From the NCBI GenBank assembly GCA_963810615.1, contig CAWEOA010000002.1:124001-188000 (forward strand): DNA of 64,000 bases, written 5' to 3'. The stretch comes from JARRQJ01 sp963810615 (lineage in GTDB: Bacteria; Pseudomonadota; Gammaproteobacteria; DRLM01). Under the pieces are notes generated by a model. The model was not told where the DNA came from. It ran no database searches and was given only the letters and a program-made list of their open reading frames with translations. Position 1 is the first letter of the stretch; every line of letters starts with the position of its first letter. Shown here one piece after another: positions 8,640 to 18,535 of this stretch. The position numbers were made by a program, and so were the translations under genes.

Positions 8640-9929
8640 ATGGAGTTCACGTTTCGCCGCACACGTCGTATTGCGGCAACCGCTCCGATATATATCGCCC
8701 TTATGCTTTCCGGCTGCGGGGGCGGCGGCACTCTGGACCTGAGCAGCATCACTAATCCCGTTACCACCTGTGATAACGGTGCCGCCAACTATACGCCGAT
8801 CAGCTCCCCCGTCACGGCCATCGCCGCCGCCGCCCGTGTTTCCTTCGCCATCACTGATGATGGCTCGCTGTGGTCCTGGGGCAGTAACAACAATGGCCAG
8901 CTTGGCGCCGGCGCGACGACCAATTCTGTGAATCCGCTGAAGATTGGAAACAACTTTGCCACTGTCTCCGCAGGCTACGGTCATTCTCTGGCCTTGAAGA
9001 CTGACGGAACGCTATGGGCTTGGGGAAATAACAGCTTCGGCCAGCTCGGCGACGGCACCACAACCACCAGAACGGTTCCTGTCCAAATCGGCAGCGACAC
9101 CTACCAGGCCATCTCCGCCGGCCTGAATTTTTCCTTGGCCATAAGAACGGACGACACCTTGTGGGCCTGGGGCGACAACAGTTTTGAGCAGCTTGGCATC
9201 GGTAATACCAGCCCTGCCTACAGCACGGTTCCTGTCCAAATCGGCAGCGACAAGAACTATACCGCCGTCTCCGCCGGCACCGGCCACGCACTGGCCCTGA
9301 AATCAGACGGGTCACTATGGGCCTGGGGCGACAATAACCACGGCGAACTGGGCGATGGTTGCAGCGTGGATGCGACCAGCGGCAAAACTATCTGTGCCAA
9401 CAGCAACGTTCCCTTGGCCATCGACAGCGGCTCAAGCTATGCCGCGATCGCCTCCGGTTATTTTTATTCCCTGGCCATCAAGACCGACGGCAGCCTCTGG
9501 GCTTGGGGCGACAACGCCCAGGCAGACCTGGGTACCGGGGATTCGAAGGCGAATTATCTGGTGCCGACGCAAATCGGTGATGGCTTCTCAGTCGATGCGA
9601 ACGCGCTCACAGCCTCCAAGTTCAGCGTCCTGGGCAACACCACCGTCTACTATCATTCCCTGGCCTTGAAGAGCGACGGCAGCCTCTGGGCCTGGGGCGA
9701 CAATACCTTCGGTCAAATCGGGGATAACAGCCGAACCCCGGTCTCGGCGCCCAAACAGCTTCTGGCCAGCAGCGGTGCTATATTCACTGCGGTCTCCGCC
9801 GGAGATGGCGACCATTCGTTGGCCATCAAGAGCGGCGGTTCGCTGTGGGCCTGGGGCGCCAATAGCTGCGGCCAGCTTGGAAACGGCAACACCAACACTA
9901 GCTTCGTGCCTATACAAGTGAGCAAGTAA
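8640..9929 (+). CDS. RCC1-repeat lipoprotein, one seven-bladed propeller
   Basis: 429-residue predicted lipoprotein. The N-terminal signal ends in the lipobox LSGC (Cys about residue 26) followed by GGGG. Seven RCC1 repeats follow, each with HSLALKxDGSLWAWGDN and a GQLG-type turn; seven units would close one complete propeller. Unlike the protein at 4464-7832, the blades lack the paired cysteines. GGAGG lies 4 bases before the ATG. An enlarged loop near residues 235-255 contains two Cys. The ligand is unknown. It reads toward the MFS gene on the opposite strand and ends 18 bases before it. Confidence 0.85.
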   Translation: MEFTFRRTRRIAATAPIYIALMLSGCGGGGTLDLSSITNPVTTCDNGAANYTPISSPVTAIAAAARVSFAITDDGSLWSWGSNNNGQLGAGATTNSVNPLKIGNNFATVSAGYGHSLALKTDGTLWAWGNNSFGQLGDGTTTTRTVPVQIGSDTYQAISAGLNFSLAIRTDDTLWAWGDNSFEQLGIGNTSPAYSTVPVQIGSDKNYTAVSAGTGHALALKSDGSLWAWGDNNHGELGDGCSVDATSGKTICANSNVPLAIDSGSSYAAIASGYFYSLAIKTDGSLWAWGDNAQADLGTGDSKANYLVPTQIGDGFSVDANALTASKFSVLGNTTVYYHSLALKSDGSLWAWGDNTFGQIGDNSRTPVSAPKQLLASSGAIFTAVSAGDGDHSLAIKSGGSLWAWGANSCGQLGNGNTNTSFVPIQVSK

Positions 9930-9947
9930 GCCGGACATGGCAGCTAT

Positions 9948-11219
9948 TCACGGCACCTGTGACACCGTTCGCCGCCCTTCAGCCACGTCGACGAAATAGA
10001 GAACCACGGCGCCGATCACAAACAGCGCCACCACCGCCAACAGCGATAGGCGCGGGCTACCGGTGAGCAAGCCCACCACACCCATCAAAACCGGCCCCAA
10101 GACCGTGGCGAACTTCCCCAGCATATTGTAGAAACCGAAAAACTCCGCCGCCTTATCCGCCGGGATCATGCTGGCATACAGCGAGCGGCTCAAGGACTGG
10201 ACACCGCCCTGCACCAAACCGATGGCCGCCGCCAGGACGTAAAACTCCACGACCCGGTCCATGCGCATCGCCCACAGGGTGATGGCGATATAAACGGCGA
10301 TGGCGATGAAGATGCCCGTCTTGGCGCCGAAGCGCTCTCCCAGTTTGCCGAACAGCAAGGCCGCGGGGAAACCCACGATCTGGGTGATAAGCAGGGCCAC
10401 GATCAGATTCTGCGCCTGAAAACCTAGGGACAAGCCGTAATCGACGGCCATGCGGATGATGGTGTCCACAGCATCGATATAGCACCAATAGGCGATGAGA
10501 AACATGAATATCACGCGTAGGCGACGAATCTCGTGGAAGGTTGCCAGGACTTGACTAAAACCGTCTTTGATCAGCTGCAAGGGATTGTGGCGCTGGACGG
10601 CCTGCGGCTCTTCGACAAACACCATCACCGGAATGGAAAATACCGCCCACCACACGCCCACCATGATAAAGGACACCTGTACCGCCTGCGCCGCATCGGC
10701 CAGACCGAAGACATGCGGCCACAATGTCATGGCCACATTGAGCGCGAACAACAACCCGCCGCCGAGATACCCCAAGGCGAATCCCAGGGCCGACACCACG
10801 TCCAGCTTGTCGCGCGGCGCCACTACCACGATGAGCGCATCGTAAAAGATCGTACCCCCGTTGAAACCGATGGATGCCGCCACATACAACAATACCGCCA
10901 TTTCCCACGCACCCTTTTCCACAAAATAGAGGCCGGCGGTCATCGCCACCCCCATAACGGTGAAGAACAGCAAGAACTTTTTACGGGCACCCCCTTTGTC
11001 GGCGATGGCCCCCAGCAACGGCGCCAGAATCATGATTGCGATACCGGCTATGGAATTTCCCAGGCCCAAACGAAAGCTGCTGGCCGTGACATCGGCACCG
11101 GCGCTCCAATAGCTCTTGAAAAATACCGGGAAGAACCCCGCCATCACGGTGGTGGCAAAGGCCGAGTTGGCCCAATCATACAGCGACCAGGAAATGATCG
11201 GCTTAGTGTTTAGACGCAT
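9948..11219 (-). CDS. MFS transporter, UMF1/Atg22-like family
   Basis: 423-residue integral membrane protein with about 12 hydrophobic segments. The N-terminal SWSLYDWANSAFATTV signature, followed by FFPVFFKSYW, is typical of the UMF1 branch of the major facilitator superfamily (Atg22-like). The motif GAIADKGGARKKFL matches the MFS loop 2-3 signature. Substrates of bacterial members are mostly unknown, though amino-acid efflux is proposed for some eukaryotic relatives. It starts at ATG 11219, divergent from the cupin-like gene at 11357, so they may share a promoter region. Confidence 0.88.
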   Translation of the reverse strand: MRLNTKPIISWSLYDWANSAFATTVMAGFFPVFFKSYWSAGADVTASSFRLGLGNSIAGIAIMILAPLLGAIADKGGARKKFLLFFTVMGVAMTAGLYFVEKGAWEMAVLLYVAASIGFNGGTIFYDALIVVVAPRDKLDVVSALGFALGYLGGGLLFALNVAMTLWPHVFGLADAAQAVQVSFIMVGVWWAVFSIPVMVFVEEPQAVQRHNPLQLIKDGFSQVLATFHEIRRLRVIFMFLIAYWCYIDAVDTIIRMAVDYGLSLGFQAQNLIVALLITQIVGFPAALLFGKLGERFGAKTGIFIAIAVYIAITLWAMRMDRVVEFYVLAAAIGLVQGGVQSLSRSLYASMIPADKAAEFFGFYNMLGKFATVLGPVLMGVVGLLTGSPRLSLLAVVALFVIGAVVLYFVDVAEGRRTVSQVP

Positions 11220-11356
11220 AGTTGTTTGTTTAAGCCCGCTCGTGGAATGTTCAGTTTACAGTAAAGAGACCCATAACCATTCACCCAAGACAGAAATGGA
11301 TATACAATGCGCCCGCCTATAACCGCTGCATCTCTATATCACACTTGAGAATCGCC

Positions 11357-12544
11357 ATGAAAGCCAGTGTAGAACCCGAAACCGCCTCATCAGTCCGATA
11401 TGTCCTGGACGCCGACTACTCCGCCGAGGAAGCCCGCCGGGCCGCCGGCGAACAGGGTATTTCCCGGATATTTCACCTGTCGCAACGGGAATCCCGCTTG
11501 GGCTGGATAGGCGAGCAACGGCGGCCGGCCGCGCCCGAACTGGACGCCGCACGTGATGCCTGGCAGGCGGCTCAACCGATCTTGCTACCCGGCTTCGTTG
11601 CCGACGATATTCCCGGCCATGGTCAAGACATCGCTCAGGCGGCGACATTAATGAACGCGGTGCTGAACGGTGAGGACTGCGAGGAATTGTTACTGCGGGA
11701 ACCTTATGCCGGGCGCCTCGCACCCCGCTTTGAATTGCTCGCGGCGACCTATGATGAAGGTGACCCGCAAGAGATCGTCAAGCTCGAATTCGATGTCATG
11801 CAGGATGATGAACCCATCGCGGAAAATCTATGGGTGAAACTGTCATGGCTATCCTTCGCGGAATATGACGGTTCTTTGCGTTTTCGCTTTTCGTTCGGCA
11901 TGGAAAGTTATGAAGATGTGGCCGCCGACCCGCAGCGTCAGGCCTACGCCGCCTCCCTTACCGAAGCAGTATTCCCGGAATCCGCAGTGATCAGCGCCAA
12001 CACCCGCCTCCAGGACTACCTGCGAGGCGTGCTGCAGGCCAGAGACCTGGTCTACGTAGAACGCATCGTCTACTTCAACGCACCGGACGGCGGCGCCCAA
12101 TTTCATCATGACGTGGAGCGCGGACACCTAGGCGTCGTCTTTGCGCAAGTATCCGGTCGCACTGCGTGGCTGACCTTATCCACCGAACAGTTGCTGGACG
12201 CGATTCAGCACTTCCTGGCGCAACCCGATGCCGAGAAAGACATGGCAAAGACCATCAAGCAGAAAAAGACTCGCGGCGAACTCGTCAAGCTGGCCACCGA
12301 CCGCACTGCCCTGGCGGAATATTTGAACAGACGCGACAATGACCCGCTGGAGCAATTCATCAATCGCACCCCGGCCTTTATCCGACACTTGATCGAGCGC
12401 GGCCATGCCTACATCTTAAATCCCGGCGACATCATCCTGCTGCCGCAACAAGATGCCGAGCATTGCGCCTGGCATGCCGTGTATTGCTTGGACGACAGCC
12501 CGGGAGAAGGTTTGTCCTTCGCCATTCGTCACGCAGTGGTTTAA
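11357..12544 (+). CDS. Hypothetical protein with cupin/JmjC-like metal-binding signature
   Basis: 395 residues from ATG 11357; an upstream in-frame TTG at 11345 is less likely. I do not recognise the family. The C-terminal half has features of a double-stranded beta-helix dioxygenase: an HxD motif (His250-His251-Asp252 in QFHHDVERGH), a glycine-rich strand, AYILNPGDIILLP, and a distal His373 in CAWHAVYCL. These could be the 2-His-1-carboxylate iron ligands of a cupin_8/JmjC-type hydroxylase. The N-terminal 200 residues are acidic with no clear domain. No signal peptide, so probably cytosolic. Enzyme activity is inferred only. Confidence 0.55.
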   Translation: MKASVEPETASSVRYVLDADYSAEEARRAAGEQGISRIFHLSQRESRLGWIGEQRRPAAPELDAARDAWQAAQPILLPGFVADDIPGHGQDIAQAATLMNAVLNGEDCEELLLREPYAGRLAPRFELLAATYDEGDPQEIVKLEFDVMQDDEPIAENLWVKLSWLSFAEYDGSLRFRFSFGMESYEDVAADPQRQAYAASLTEAVFPESAVISANTRLQDYLRGVLQARDLVYVERIVYFNAPDGGAQFHHDVERGHLGVVFAQVSGRTAWLTLSTEQLLDAIQHFLAQPDAEKDMAKTIKQKKTRGELVKLATDRTALAEYLNRRDNDPLEQFINRTPAFIRHLIERGHAYILNPGDIILLPQQDAEHCAWHAVYCLDDSPGEGLSFAIRHAVV

Positions 12545-12554
12545 AGTTACAAGC

Positions 12555-14735
12555 TTAAGACGGCGTCCCTTCTCCGCCATCCAGCCGTTCCGCCAAGGTC
12601 CGCGCCGCGCCGTAATCAGTCTTTCCCGTGCCCAACAAAGGAAGCTTGCGCACGGGGAACAAACAGCGCGGCACGTTGATTTCGCTGACACCCTCGTCGC
12701 GGACCAGCTCGAGAAAACGTTGGCGGGTGGCATCGGCCTGCTCGGTCAGCAGGATCACCTTCTCACCTTTTTGCGGATCGGGCAGGCTCACCGCCGCATG
12801 GGCGGCAGCCGGCCACGCCCGACCGGCCAAAGCTTCCACTAGCGCCAGGGATACCATCTCACCGCCAAGCTTGGCGAAGCGCTTGGCGCGCCCCAGGATC
12901 CATACATAACCTTCGCCGTCGATGTCGACGATATCGCCGGTGTCATACCATCCCTCACCGTGGGTATGCGCGGGTGGAATCAACTGGCCCGGTCGGTCTA
13001 CCAGCAGATAGCCCAGCATCACATTCGGCCCGCGCACCAGCAATCGCCCGCCCTTCGCCACCCCCGGCACATCCTCCAGGTGATATTCCACTCCGGGTAT
13101 CAGACGGCCCACACTGCCGGCGCGATAATCCATTGGGGTATTCGCCGCCAATACCGGCGAGGTCTCGGTGACGCCATAACCTTCAAATATGCGCAGACCG
13201 AATTTATCCGCCCAGAGGCGCCGCGTTGCCTCCTGCAGCTTCTCGGCGCCGGCAAAGACGTAACGCACGCTATAGAAGTCATAGGGATGAGCATAACGGG
13301 CATAAGCGGCGAGAAAGGTGTTGGTCCCGAAGATGATCGTGGCATTGATGTCATAGGCGACCTCCGGGATGATGCGGTAATGTAAAGGCGTTGGATAAAA
13401 AAAGGTACGGATACCCGACAGTAGCGGCAACAAGGTACCGGCGGTAAGCCCGAAGGCATGAAACAGTGGCATGACATTGAGCACCACGTCCTGGGTGCTG
13501 AAGGCAAACCGCGCCGCGAGTTGTGCGCGATTGGCGAGCAAGTTGGCGTGAGACAGCACGACCCCTTTGGGCATCCCTTCCGTACCGGAGGTGAACAACA
13601 CCACCGCGGCCTCATCGGGCTGCACATGTCCGGCGCGGCGGGTGAAACTGCGCTGTGCCAGCAATGCCGCACGCCACCCCCGGATTTTATCCCTCCAGTT
13701 AACGGAGTCGCGGATGTCTTCCAAATACACGATTCGCAGCTTATCCTCCAAGCGCGTTATTACATTCGCCATCTTCGCCGCCGCGATAAATTGCCGCGAC
13801 GTGTAGACCGTGCGGATTTCCGCGGCAGTGATGGCGGCATGCATGCCACGCATCCCGGCGGTAAAATTGAGCATCGCCGGCACCCGGCCGTAGGCATAGA
13901 GTGCCATCAAACTAACCACCGTACTGACGGCGGTGGGCAATAAAATACCGACGCATTCACCACGCCGCGTCTCTCCGGCCATGCGCTCACCCAGAATAAA
14001 GGCGCGCGTTATCAGATGGCTGTAGGTCAGCGGCTTACGTTCAATGTCCTCCATAATCAAACGTCGGCCGCCGTGAATACGCCGCGCATCGATCAAGCTC
14101 TGAAAAACCGTGCGTCGATAATTGCTGGTAGCAAACATCATCTCGGTCATGAGATCCGCCAACTGCTGCCCCGCCGCATTGCGTCGGGCACGCCCCTTTA
14201 GATCTTCGGCCAAGACAAAGCGACGCGGTGGCAATATGGTCAGGGTGATCTGCGGAAACCAGCGCAGGCGTTCACCACCACGCAATCGGGAAAACAGCGT
14301 GTATTGCGCTCCGTCGATACGCAAAGGCAATAGCATGGCGCCCGACCGGTCCGCCACCAGACCGGGTCCTTGATATACCTTCATCAAGGACCCGGTTACG
14401 GTGATACGACCTTCGGGAAATATGACCGCCTTGTTATCCCGGCGCAGGTACCGGATCAATCCCTTCACCGATAAAGGATTACTAGGATCAACGGGCAGAA
14501 AATTTACGAAGTTAAGACCGATGCGTACCCACCACGCCTTGGCGATGTAGGTATTCACGGCAAAAGTCAGCTTATCGGGCAAAAAGGCATACAACAGCAC
14601 GCCGTCGAGATAAGAGGTATGGTTAGCGATTATCAACACCCGAGCTCCGGCCCGCTGGTAATATTCCAGACCCTTGATCTCGACCCGATAGAGGCGGGTC
14701 AATAGCCAGCGCACTAATGCCTTGACTATATCCAT
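12555..14735 (-). CDS. aas: Bifunctional acyltransferase / acyl-ACP synthetase (Aas-like)
   Basis: 726 residues, close to the 719 of E. coli Aas, which reacylates lysophosphatidylethanolamine using acyl-ACP made by its own synthetase domain. Residues 1-200 form a PlsC-type acyltransferase with NHTSYLDG (HX4D) and FPEGRIT. Residues about 230-720 form an AMP-binding synthetase with LFTSGTEGMPKGVVLSH, GYGVTETSP, and YDTGDIVDIDGEGYVWILGR. It probably acts at the inner membrane. It is monocistronic and convergent with the cupin-like gene 10 bases away. A PmrA-like box lies about 90 bp upstream. A related LPLT-free synthetase fusion is an alternative. Confidence 0.85.
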   Translation of the reverse strand: MDIVKALVRWLLTRLYRVEIKGLEYYQRAGARVLIIANHTSYLDGVLLYAFLPDKLTFAVNTYIAKAWWVRIGLNFVNFLPVDPSNPLSVKGLIRYLRRDNKAVIFPEGRITVTGSLMKVYQGPGLVADRSGAMLLPLRIDGAQYTLFSRLRGGERLRWFPQITLTILPPRRFVLAEDLKGRARRNAAGQQLADLMTEMMFATSNYRRTVFQSLIDARRIHGGRRLIMEDIERKPLTYSHLITRAFILGERMAGETRRGECVGILLPTAVSTVVSLMALYAYGRVPAMLNFTAGMRGMHAAITAAEIRTVYTSRQFIAAAKMANVITRLEDKLRIVYLEDIRDSVNWRDKIRGWRAALLAQRSFTRRAGHVQPDEAAVVLFTSGTEGMPKGVVLSHANLLANRAQLAARFAFSTQDVVLNVMPLFHAFGLTAGTLLPLLSGIRTFFYPTPLHYRIIPEVAYDINATIIFGTNTFLAAYARYAHPYDFYSVRYVFAGAEKLQEATRRLWADKFGLRIFEGYGVTETSPVLAANTPMDYRAGSVGRLIPGVEYHLEDVPGVAKGGRLLVRGPNVMLGYLLVDRPGQLIPPAHTHGEGWYDTGDIVDIDGEGYVWILGRAKRFAKLGGEMVSLALVEALAGRAWPAAAHAAVSLPDPQKGEKVILLTEQADATRQRFLELVRDEGVSEINVPRCLFPVRKLPLLGTGKTDYGAARTLAERLDGGEGTPS

Positions 14736-14824
14736 TGATTCCTTCCTGTCTTAAGCGACGACGAGTCTGAATCAACGTAAGCCATTAAGATTTCCTCACT
14801 CAATTCCGGGAACGGCGGCGACCT

Positions 14825-14841
14825 GTTAAGTTCATCTTAAG
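14825..14841. promoter_or_regulatory. PmrA/QseB-type response-regulator box in the 307-bp aas/RCC1 spacer
   Basis: GTTAAG-TTCAT-CTTAAG: two hexamers spaced by 5 bp, fitting the published PmrA box pattern (YTTAAK-N5-YTTAAK) with one mismatch. It lies about 90 bp upstream of aas (minus) and about 200 bp upstream of the RCC1 lipoprotein (plus). The rest of the 14736-15042 spacer shows no gene. Confidence 0.4.
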
Positions 14842-15042
14842 CTGCCCAATTCATGCGCATAATGGTGAAATTAATACCATCTGCAACTTGTTATTCGTGT
14901 CTTCCCCGGGGAGTGGCGGCAAGCGGCGCCCTCTCCGTAATACGATACGTGTGGTAACATTATTCATACCTAGGGTCTTCCGTATTTTTTCAACCCCCTA
15001 TGGTGCGGAACCATCAATCCGCATCGATGATAAAGAATTTCA

Positions 15043-16101
15043 ATGATGATGAACAAGCTGCGCCAGGCTAGCTACTCTACGATTGCCCTAGTCGTTTACG
15101 TATTTATGCCCTTGGCGCTGAGCGGTTGCCTCGGCCTGAGTGACGGTAGCGAGCTCATTCCCGCGGAGGCCACCGGCGCACCCACCTCGTATATCCAGGT
15201 CGGAACCGGCACGACCCCACAATATTCGTGGCTAGTGGGCAATATCTCCTCCCTATTCGTTGTGCGGGTTGCCGACCCCCTTAACCCGGTATGGGGGGTC
15301 AATAGCCGTGGCGCTACCGACACCATTCCTTCCCCCATCACCCACGGCCAAACCTTTACCGACACCAACCTTCAGCTCATCAGTACCGCCGAACCGGTGT
15401 TGACCGCCGGGGTCGAGTATCGGGTGACGATCACTACCCAGGGCGGCTTCAAACAATATAGCGTCAGCTTCATCCCACCCGACGGCACCACAAGTGTTCC
15501 AGCCACCACGCCGGGCAACAGTTTGACCGCCAGCGCCCATTCTCTGGTACTCAATAACGGCAAGGCTTGGGCCTGGGGCTCGAATCAGAGCGGACAACTG
15601 GGCGACGGCGCCACCATCGACAGCAGTACGCCGCTTACCGTCGGCGGCCTGGACCACATCATCGCCATCGCCAGCGGCGGTGCGCACAGCCTGGCGGTGA
15701 CCGCCGACGGCACGGTATGGAGCTGGGGCGCCAACGGCAGTGGACAACTCGGTACCGGCAGCAATGCCGACAGCGCCGTGCCGGTCCAGGTTCCGGATCT
15801 CAGAGGGATATCTGCCGTGGCCGCGGGAGACATGCATTCATTAGCGCTGGGCAGCGACGGCAAGGTGTGGGCTTGGGGCGAAAACAGCAGCGGGCAATTA
15901 GGCGACGGCACCACCGTCAATCGCAACAGCCCGGTGCAGGTGGAATCGCTCACGGATATCGTGGCCATCGCGGCGGGCAAGCTACACTCCATGGCCTTGG
16001 CGCGGGACGGTACGCTCTGGAGTTGGGGCGGAAATTATAGCGGCCAGCTTGGCGACGGCACGGTGGCCAATAGCACACGGCCGGTCAAAATCGGGCAATA
16101 A
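15043..16101 (+). CDS. RCC1-repeat lipoprotein with only four repeats
   Basis: 352-residue predicted lipoprotein. The signal peptide ends in the lipobox ALSGC, followed by LGLSDG. Residues about 40-155 form an unrecognised beta-rich domain. Four RCC1 repeats follow ([AS]WGxNxSGQLGDG cores), and the protein stops cleanly after the fourth. Four blades would not close a canonical seven-bladed propeller, so the protein may oligomerise, be completed by the N-terminal domain, or be a shortened descendant. Three consecutive ATG codons (15043, 15046, 15049) make the exact start uncertain. No Cys pairs in the blades. Confidence 0.8.
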   Translation: MMMNKLRQASYSTIALVVYVFMPLALSGCLGLSDGSELIPAEATGAPTSYIQVGTGTTPQYSWLVGNISSLFVVRVADPLNPVWGVNSRGATDTIPSPITHGQTFTDTNLQLISTAEPVLTAGVEYRVTITTQGGFKQYSVSFIPPDGTTSVPATTPGNSLTASAHSLVLNNGKAWAWGSNQSGQLGDGATIDSSTPLTVGGLDHIIAIASGGAHSLAVTADGTVWSWGANGSGQLGTGSNADSAVPVQVPDLRGISAVAAGDMHSLALGSDGKVWAWGENSSGQLGDGTTVNRNSPVQVESLTDIVAIAAGKLHSMALARDGTLWSWGGNYSGQLGDGTVANSTRPVKIGQ

Positions 16102-16144
16102 GGCTATCCACCATCCCGCGGCATTTAGAGATTGATCGTCGAGG

Positions 16145-17209
16145 TCAGCGCACCCGCCGCACTAAGAACACGGCAAGGATAAAGAATAGACCGGTGGGTA
16201 AAGCCGCACTCAGCGGCGGCGGCACGCGGTAGAGCAAGCCGGCAAAACCGAACAACTGGCCAAGCAGATAGAAACCGATTCCCACCAAGGTCCCGACAAA
16301 GATCCGTTGACCTATTCCCACCGAACGCAATGGTCCGAAGATAAACGGTATGGATAAGAACACCATCACCGCGGTGGTCACCGGCAATATGATCTTGTGC
16401 CAGAACGCCAGCCTATAGTGTTCGGCATCGAGGCCATTGTCACGCAAGTAGGCAATATAATCGAGCAAGCCTTTAAACGACAGGCTATCAGGCTTGACCA
16501 CCACCACATCGATCAGTTCCGGCGTCAGCAGCGACTGCCATTCCAGTTGCTTGAGCTTGCGCGTCTCAACCCCCGCCGGGTCGATACGACTGCGTTTTAC
16601 TTGATGCAATACCCATTTGCCGTTAACAAACTGTCCGGTACGCGCATGCGTCACATCCAGCAAGCGCTGATTAGCGTCGAACTCGTAAATGGTGATACCG
16701 CCCACCAAGCCATTATCCAAGACATCCCGAATCTGGATAAAGTCTTGGCCGTCACGCGCCCATAGGCCGTTTTGGCTGGTCATGGCAAAGCGATCGACCA
16801 ACGCGGTGTTATGCATGGTCTGGGCAAGACGATCGGTCATCGGCGCCACGAATTCCCCCAGGATCAGCGCCAAGATCGTCCACAGCAAACCGACCTTCAT
16901 CACCGACAAGGTAATGCGCCCGACGGACACCCCGGCGGCGCGCATCACCAGCAATTCATTATTGCCGGCCAACAGCCCAAGACCGATAACGCTTCCCAAT
17001 AAGGCAATCACAGGGAACAACTGGTAAGCCAAGCGCGGCAAGGTCAGCAGCACGTATTCGGCGGCAACCGTCAAGGTATAATCGCCCTTGCCGACTGAAT
17101 CCAACTCCGCCACAAAAGTACCAAACGAAAACAAGGCCAGCAACACCAGCAGCACAACAATAGTGCTGCCGGCCACGGTGACGCCGATATAACGATCCAG
17201 CAACTTCAT
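16145..17209 (-). CDS. lptG: LPS export ABC transporter permease LptG
   Basis: Inner-membrane permease of the LptB2FG complex, which extracts lipopolysaccharide from the inner membrane and pushes it across the periplasm. 354 residues from ATG 17209 (MKLLDRYIGV); the open frame extends further upstream into lptF but only as antisense-like sequence. Three hydrophobic segments near each end flank a periplasmic beta-jellyroll, as in YjgQ. The start overlaps the lptF stop by 4 bp (ATGA), so the pair is cotranslated. Confidence 0.94.
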   Translation of the reverse strand: MKLLDRYIGVTVAGSTIVVLLVLLALFSFGTFVAELDSVGKGDYTLTVAAEYVLLTLPRLAYQLFPVIALLGSVIGLGLLAGNNELLVMRAAGVSVGRITLSVMKVGLLWTILALILGEFVAPMTDRLAQTMHNTALVDRFAMTSQNGLWARDGQDFIQIRDVLDNGLVGGITIYEFDANQRLLDVTHARTGQFVNGKWVLHQVKRSRIDPAGVETRKLKQLEWQSLLTPELIDVVVVKPDSLSFKGLLDYIAYLRDNGLDAEHYRLAFWHKIILPVTTAVMVFLSIPFIFGPLRSVGIGQRIFVGTLVGIGFYLLGQLFGFAGLLYRVPPPLSAALPTGLFFILAVFLVRRVR

Positions 17210-18309
17210 AACGACGGCGCCTTGCCGGAAAGACGCAACATCAGCCACGGCATCCCCGCCTGGCGGACCATCAACACGACAATCACCGCCACCAAGGTGC
17301 CATGCACCCACCACAAGCCCCAAGTGGCGGGAATCACCCCGTGCTCCACCCAGGAACGCGCTACCGCCAGAAAATTCATATATATGGCGTAAATGACAAC
17401 GGCGCTGAATAATTTGGCGAAGCGTCCTTGACGACGCGGACCGGAATGACTGAGCGGCACCGCCAAGGCCGCCAACAGGACTGTGGCCAAGGGCATGGCA
17501 ATACGCCACTGCAACTCCGCCTTTTCATAGCGGCCGGACTTCCCCCATAAGGCCGGCGTGGAACTGGCCACCATCTTGCGCGCGGTAGGCGTTATCTGCT
17601 GCTCTTCGAGCAACATGCCGTGGGTGGCGAAGTGCATTATCTTGAATTGGGCATCACCCGGCTGCCCCTCATAACGATAGCCGTCTTCCAATATCAAGTA
17701 GGTATCACCGCTGCGGGGATCGACCTGCTGACGACCCCGCGCCGCTGTTATTACATTCAATATGCCGTTGCGTTGGGTCTTCACGAAGACGTTCTGCATG
17801 GTCTTACGATCGCTGCTCATGCTTTCGACGTAAAATATCATCTGGCCGCTATGCAGTTCACGAAAGCGCCCTGCTGCAATGCTGGTCACATCCATATCGG
17901 CCTTGACCCGATCTTGAATTCGATAGCTCAATTCCTCGGCCAGCGGTCCGGCATATAGGGACAGCGCGGCAACCACCCCGGCAAAACTGAAGGCCAACCA
18001 TAAAATGGTACGCCGCAATCTCACCACCCCTACACCGCATGATGCCAGCGCCATCATCTCGTTGTCTTTGTAGAGGCGGCCCAAAGCGATCAATACCGCG
18101 ATAAAAAACGCCAAAGGCAGCAGCATCATCAGATTACTCAGGGACTTTAAGGCCAAAAGCTGGGGAATCACCGCGGTCGGCAAACCGCCCGATTCGCTAT
18201 CGCTGAAAAAGCGGATGAGCCGGTTACTGACGTAGATGACATACAGCACACCCGTCACGGCGAACAGCGCCAATAGGATCTCCCGCAAAAGATAGCGGCT
18301 GATGATCAA
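17206..18309 (-). CDS. lptF: LPS export ABC transporter permease LptF
   Basis: Partner permease to LptG in LPS export. 367 residues starting MIISRYLLREI, with the six-segment membrane layout and a large periplasmic domain of the YjgP family. The start is TTG at 18309, preceded by GAAAGG at good spacing; no ATG fits the family N-terminus. It is divergent from pepA with a 226-bp spacer, the classic gammaproteobacterial arrangement. Confidence 0.94.
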   Translation of the reverse strand: MIISRYLLREILLALFAVTGVLYVIYVSNRLIRFFSDSESGGLPTAVIPQLLALKSLSNLMMLLPLAFFIAVLIALGRLYKDNEMMALASCGVGVVRLRRTILWLAFSFAGVVAALSLYAGPLAEELSYRIQDRVKADMDVTSIAAGRFRELHSGQMIFYVESMSSDRKTMQNVFVKTQRNGILNVITAARGRQQVDPRSGDTYLILEDGYRYEGQPGDAQFKIMHFATHGMLLEEQQITPTARKMVASSTPALWGKSGRYEKAELQWRIAMPLATVLLAALAVPLSHSGPRRQGRFAKLFSAVVIYAIYMNFLAVARSWVEHGVIPATWGLWWVHGTLVAVIVVLMVRQAGMPWLMLRLSGKAPSL

Positions 18310-18535
18310 GAACAGTACCTTTCGCTAGAGAAAAGTGCCAATTTCGGATGGAAAACCGTTATTAATCCGGTAAACTGTAAAAAATGTGAATTTTAACTCG
18401 GCGCCGCCTTCCAGAATAACAAATCAACGCTGACAGGCAAGGCGGCAGCTGTAAGGATTTATATCATAGAAAAATAACGAATTGTTGAACAATGTTCTTA
18501 CTGGAAAATCACCCAGGCGTAGCTTAGGAGTCATT

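Noticed and set aside
17210..17509. N-terminal extension of LptG by 100 codons
   Set aside because: Lies in another frame of lptF and lacks family similarity; ATG 17209 gives the normal LptG N-terminus and an ATGA overlap.
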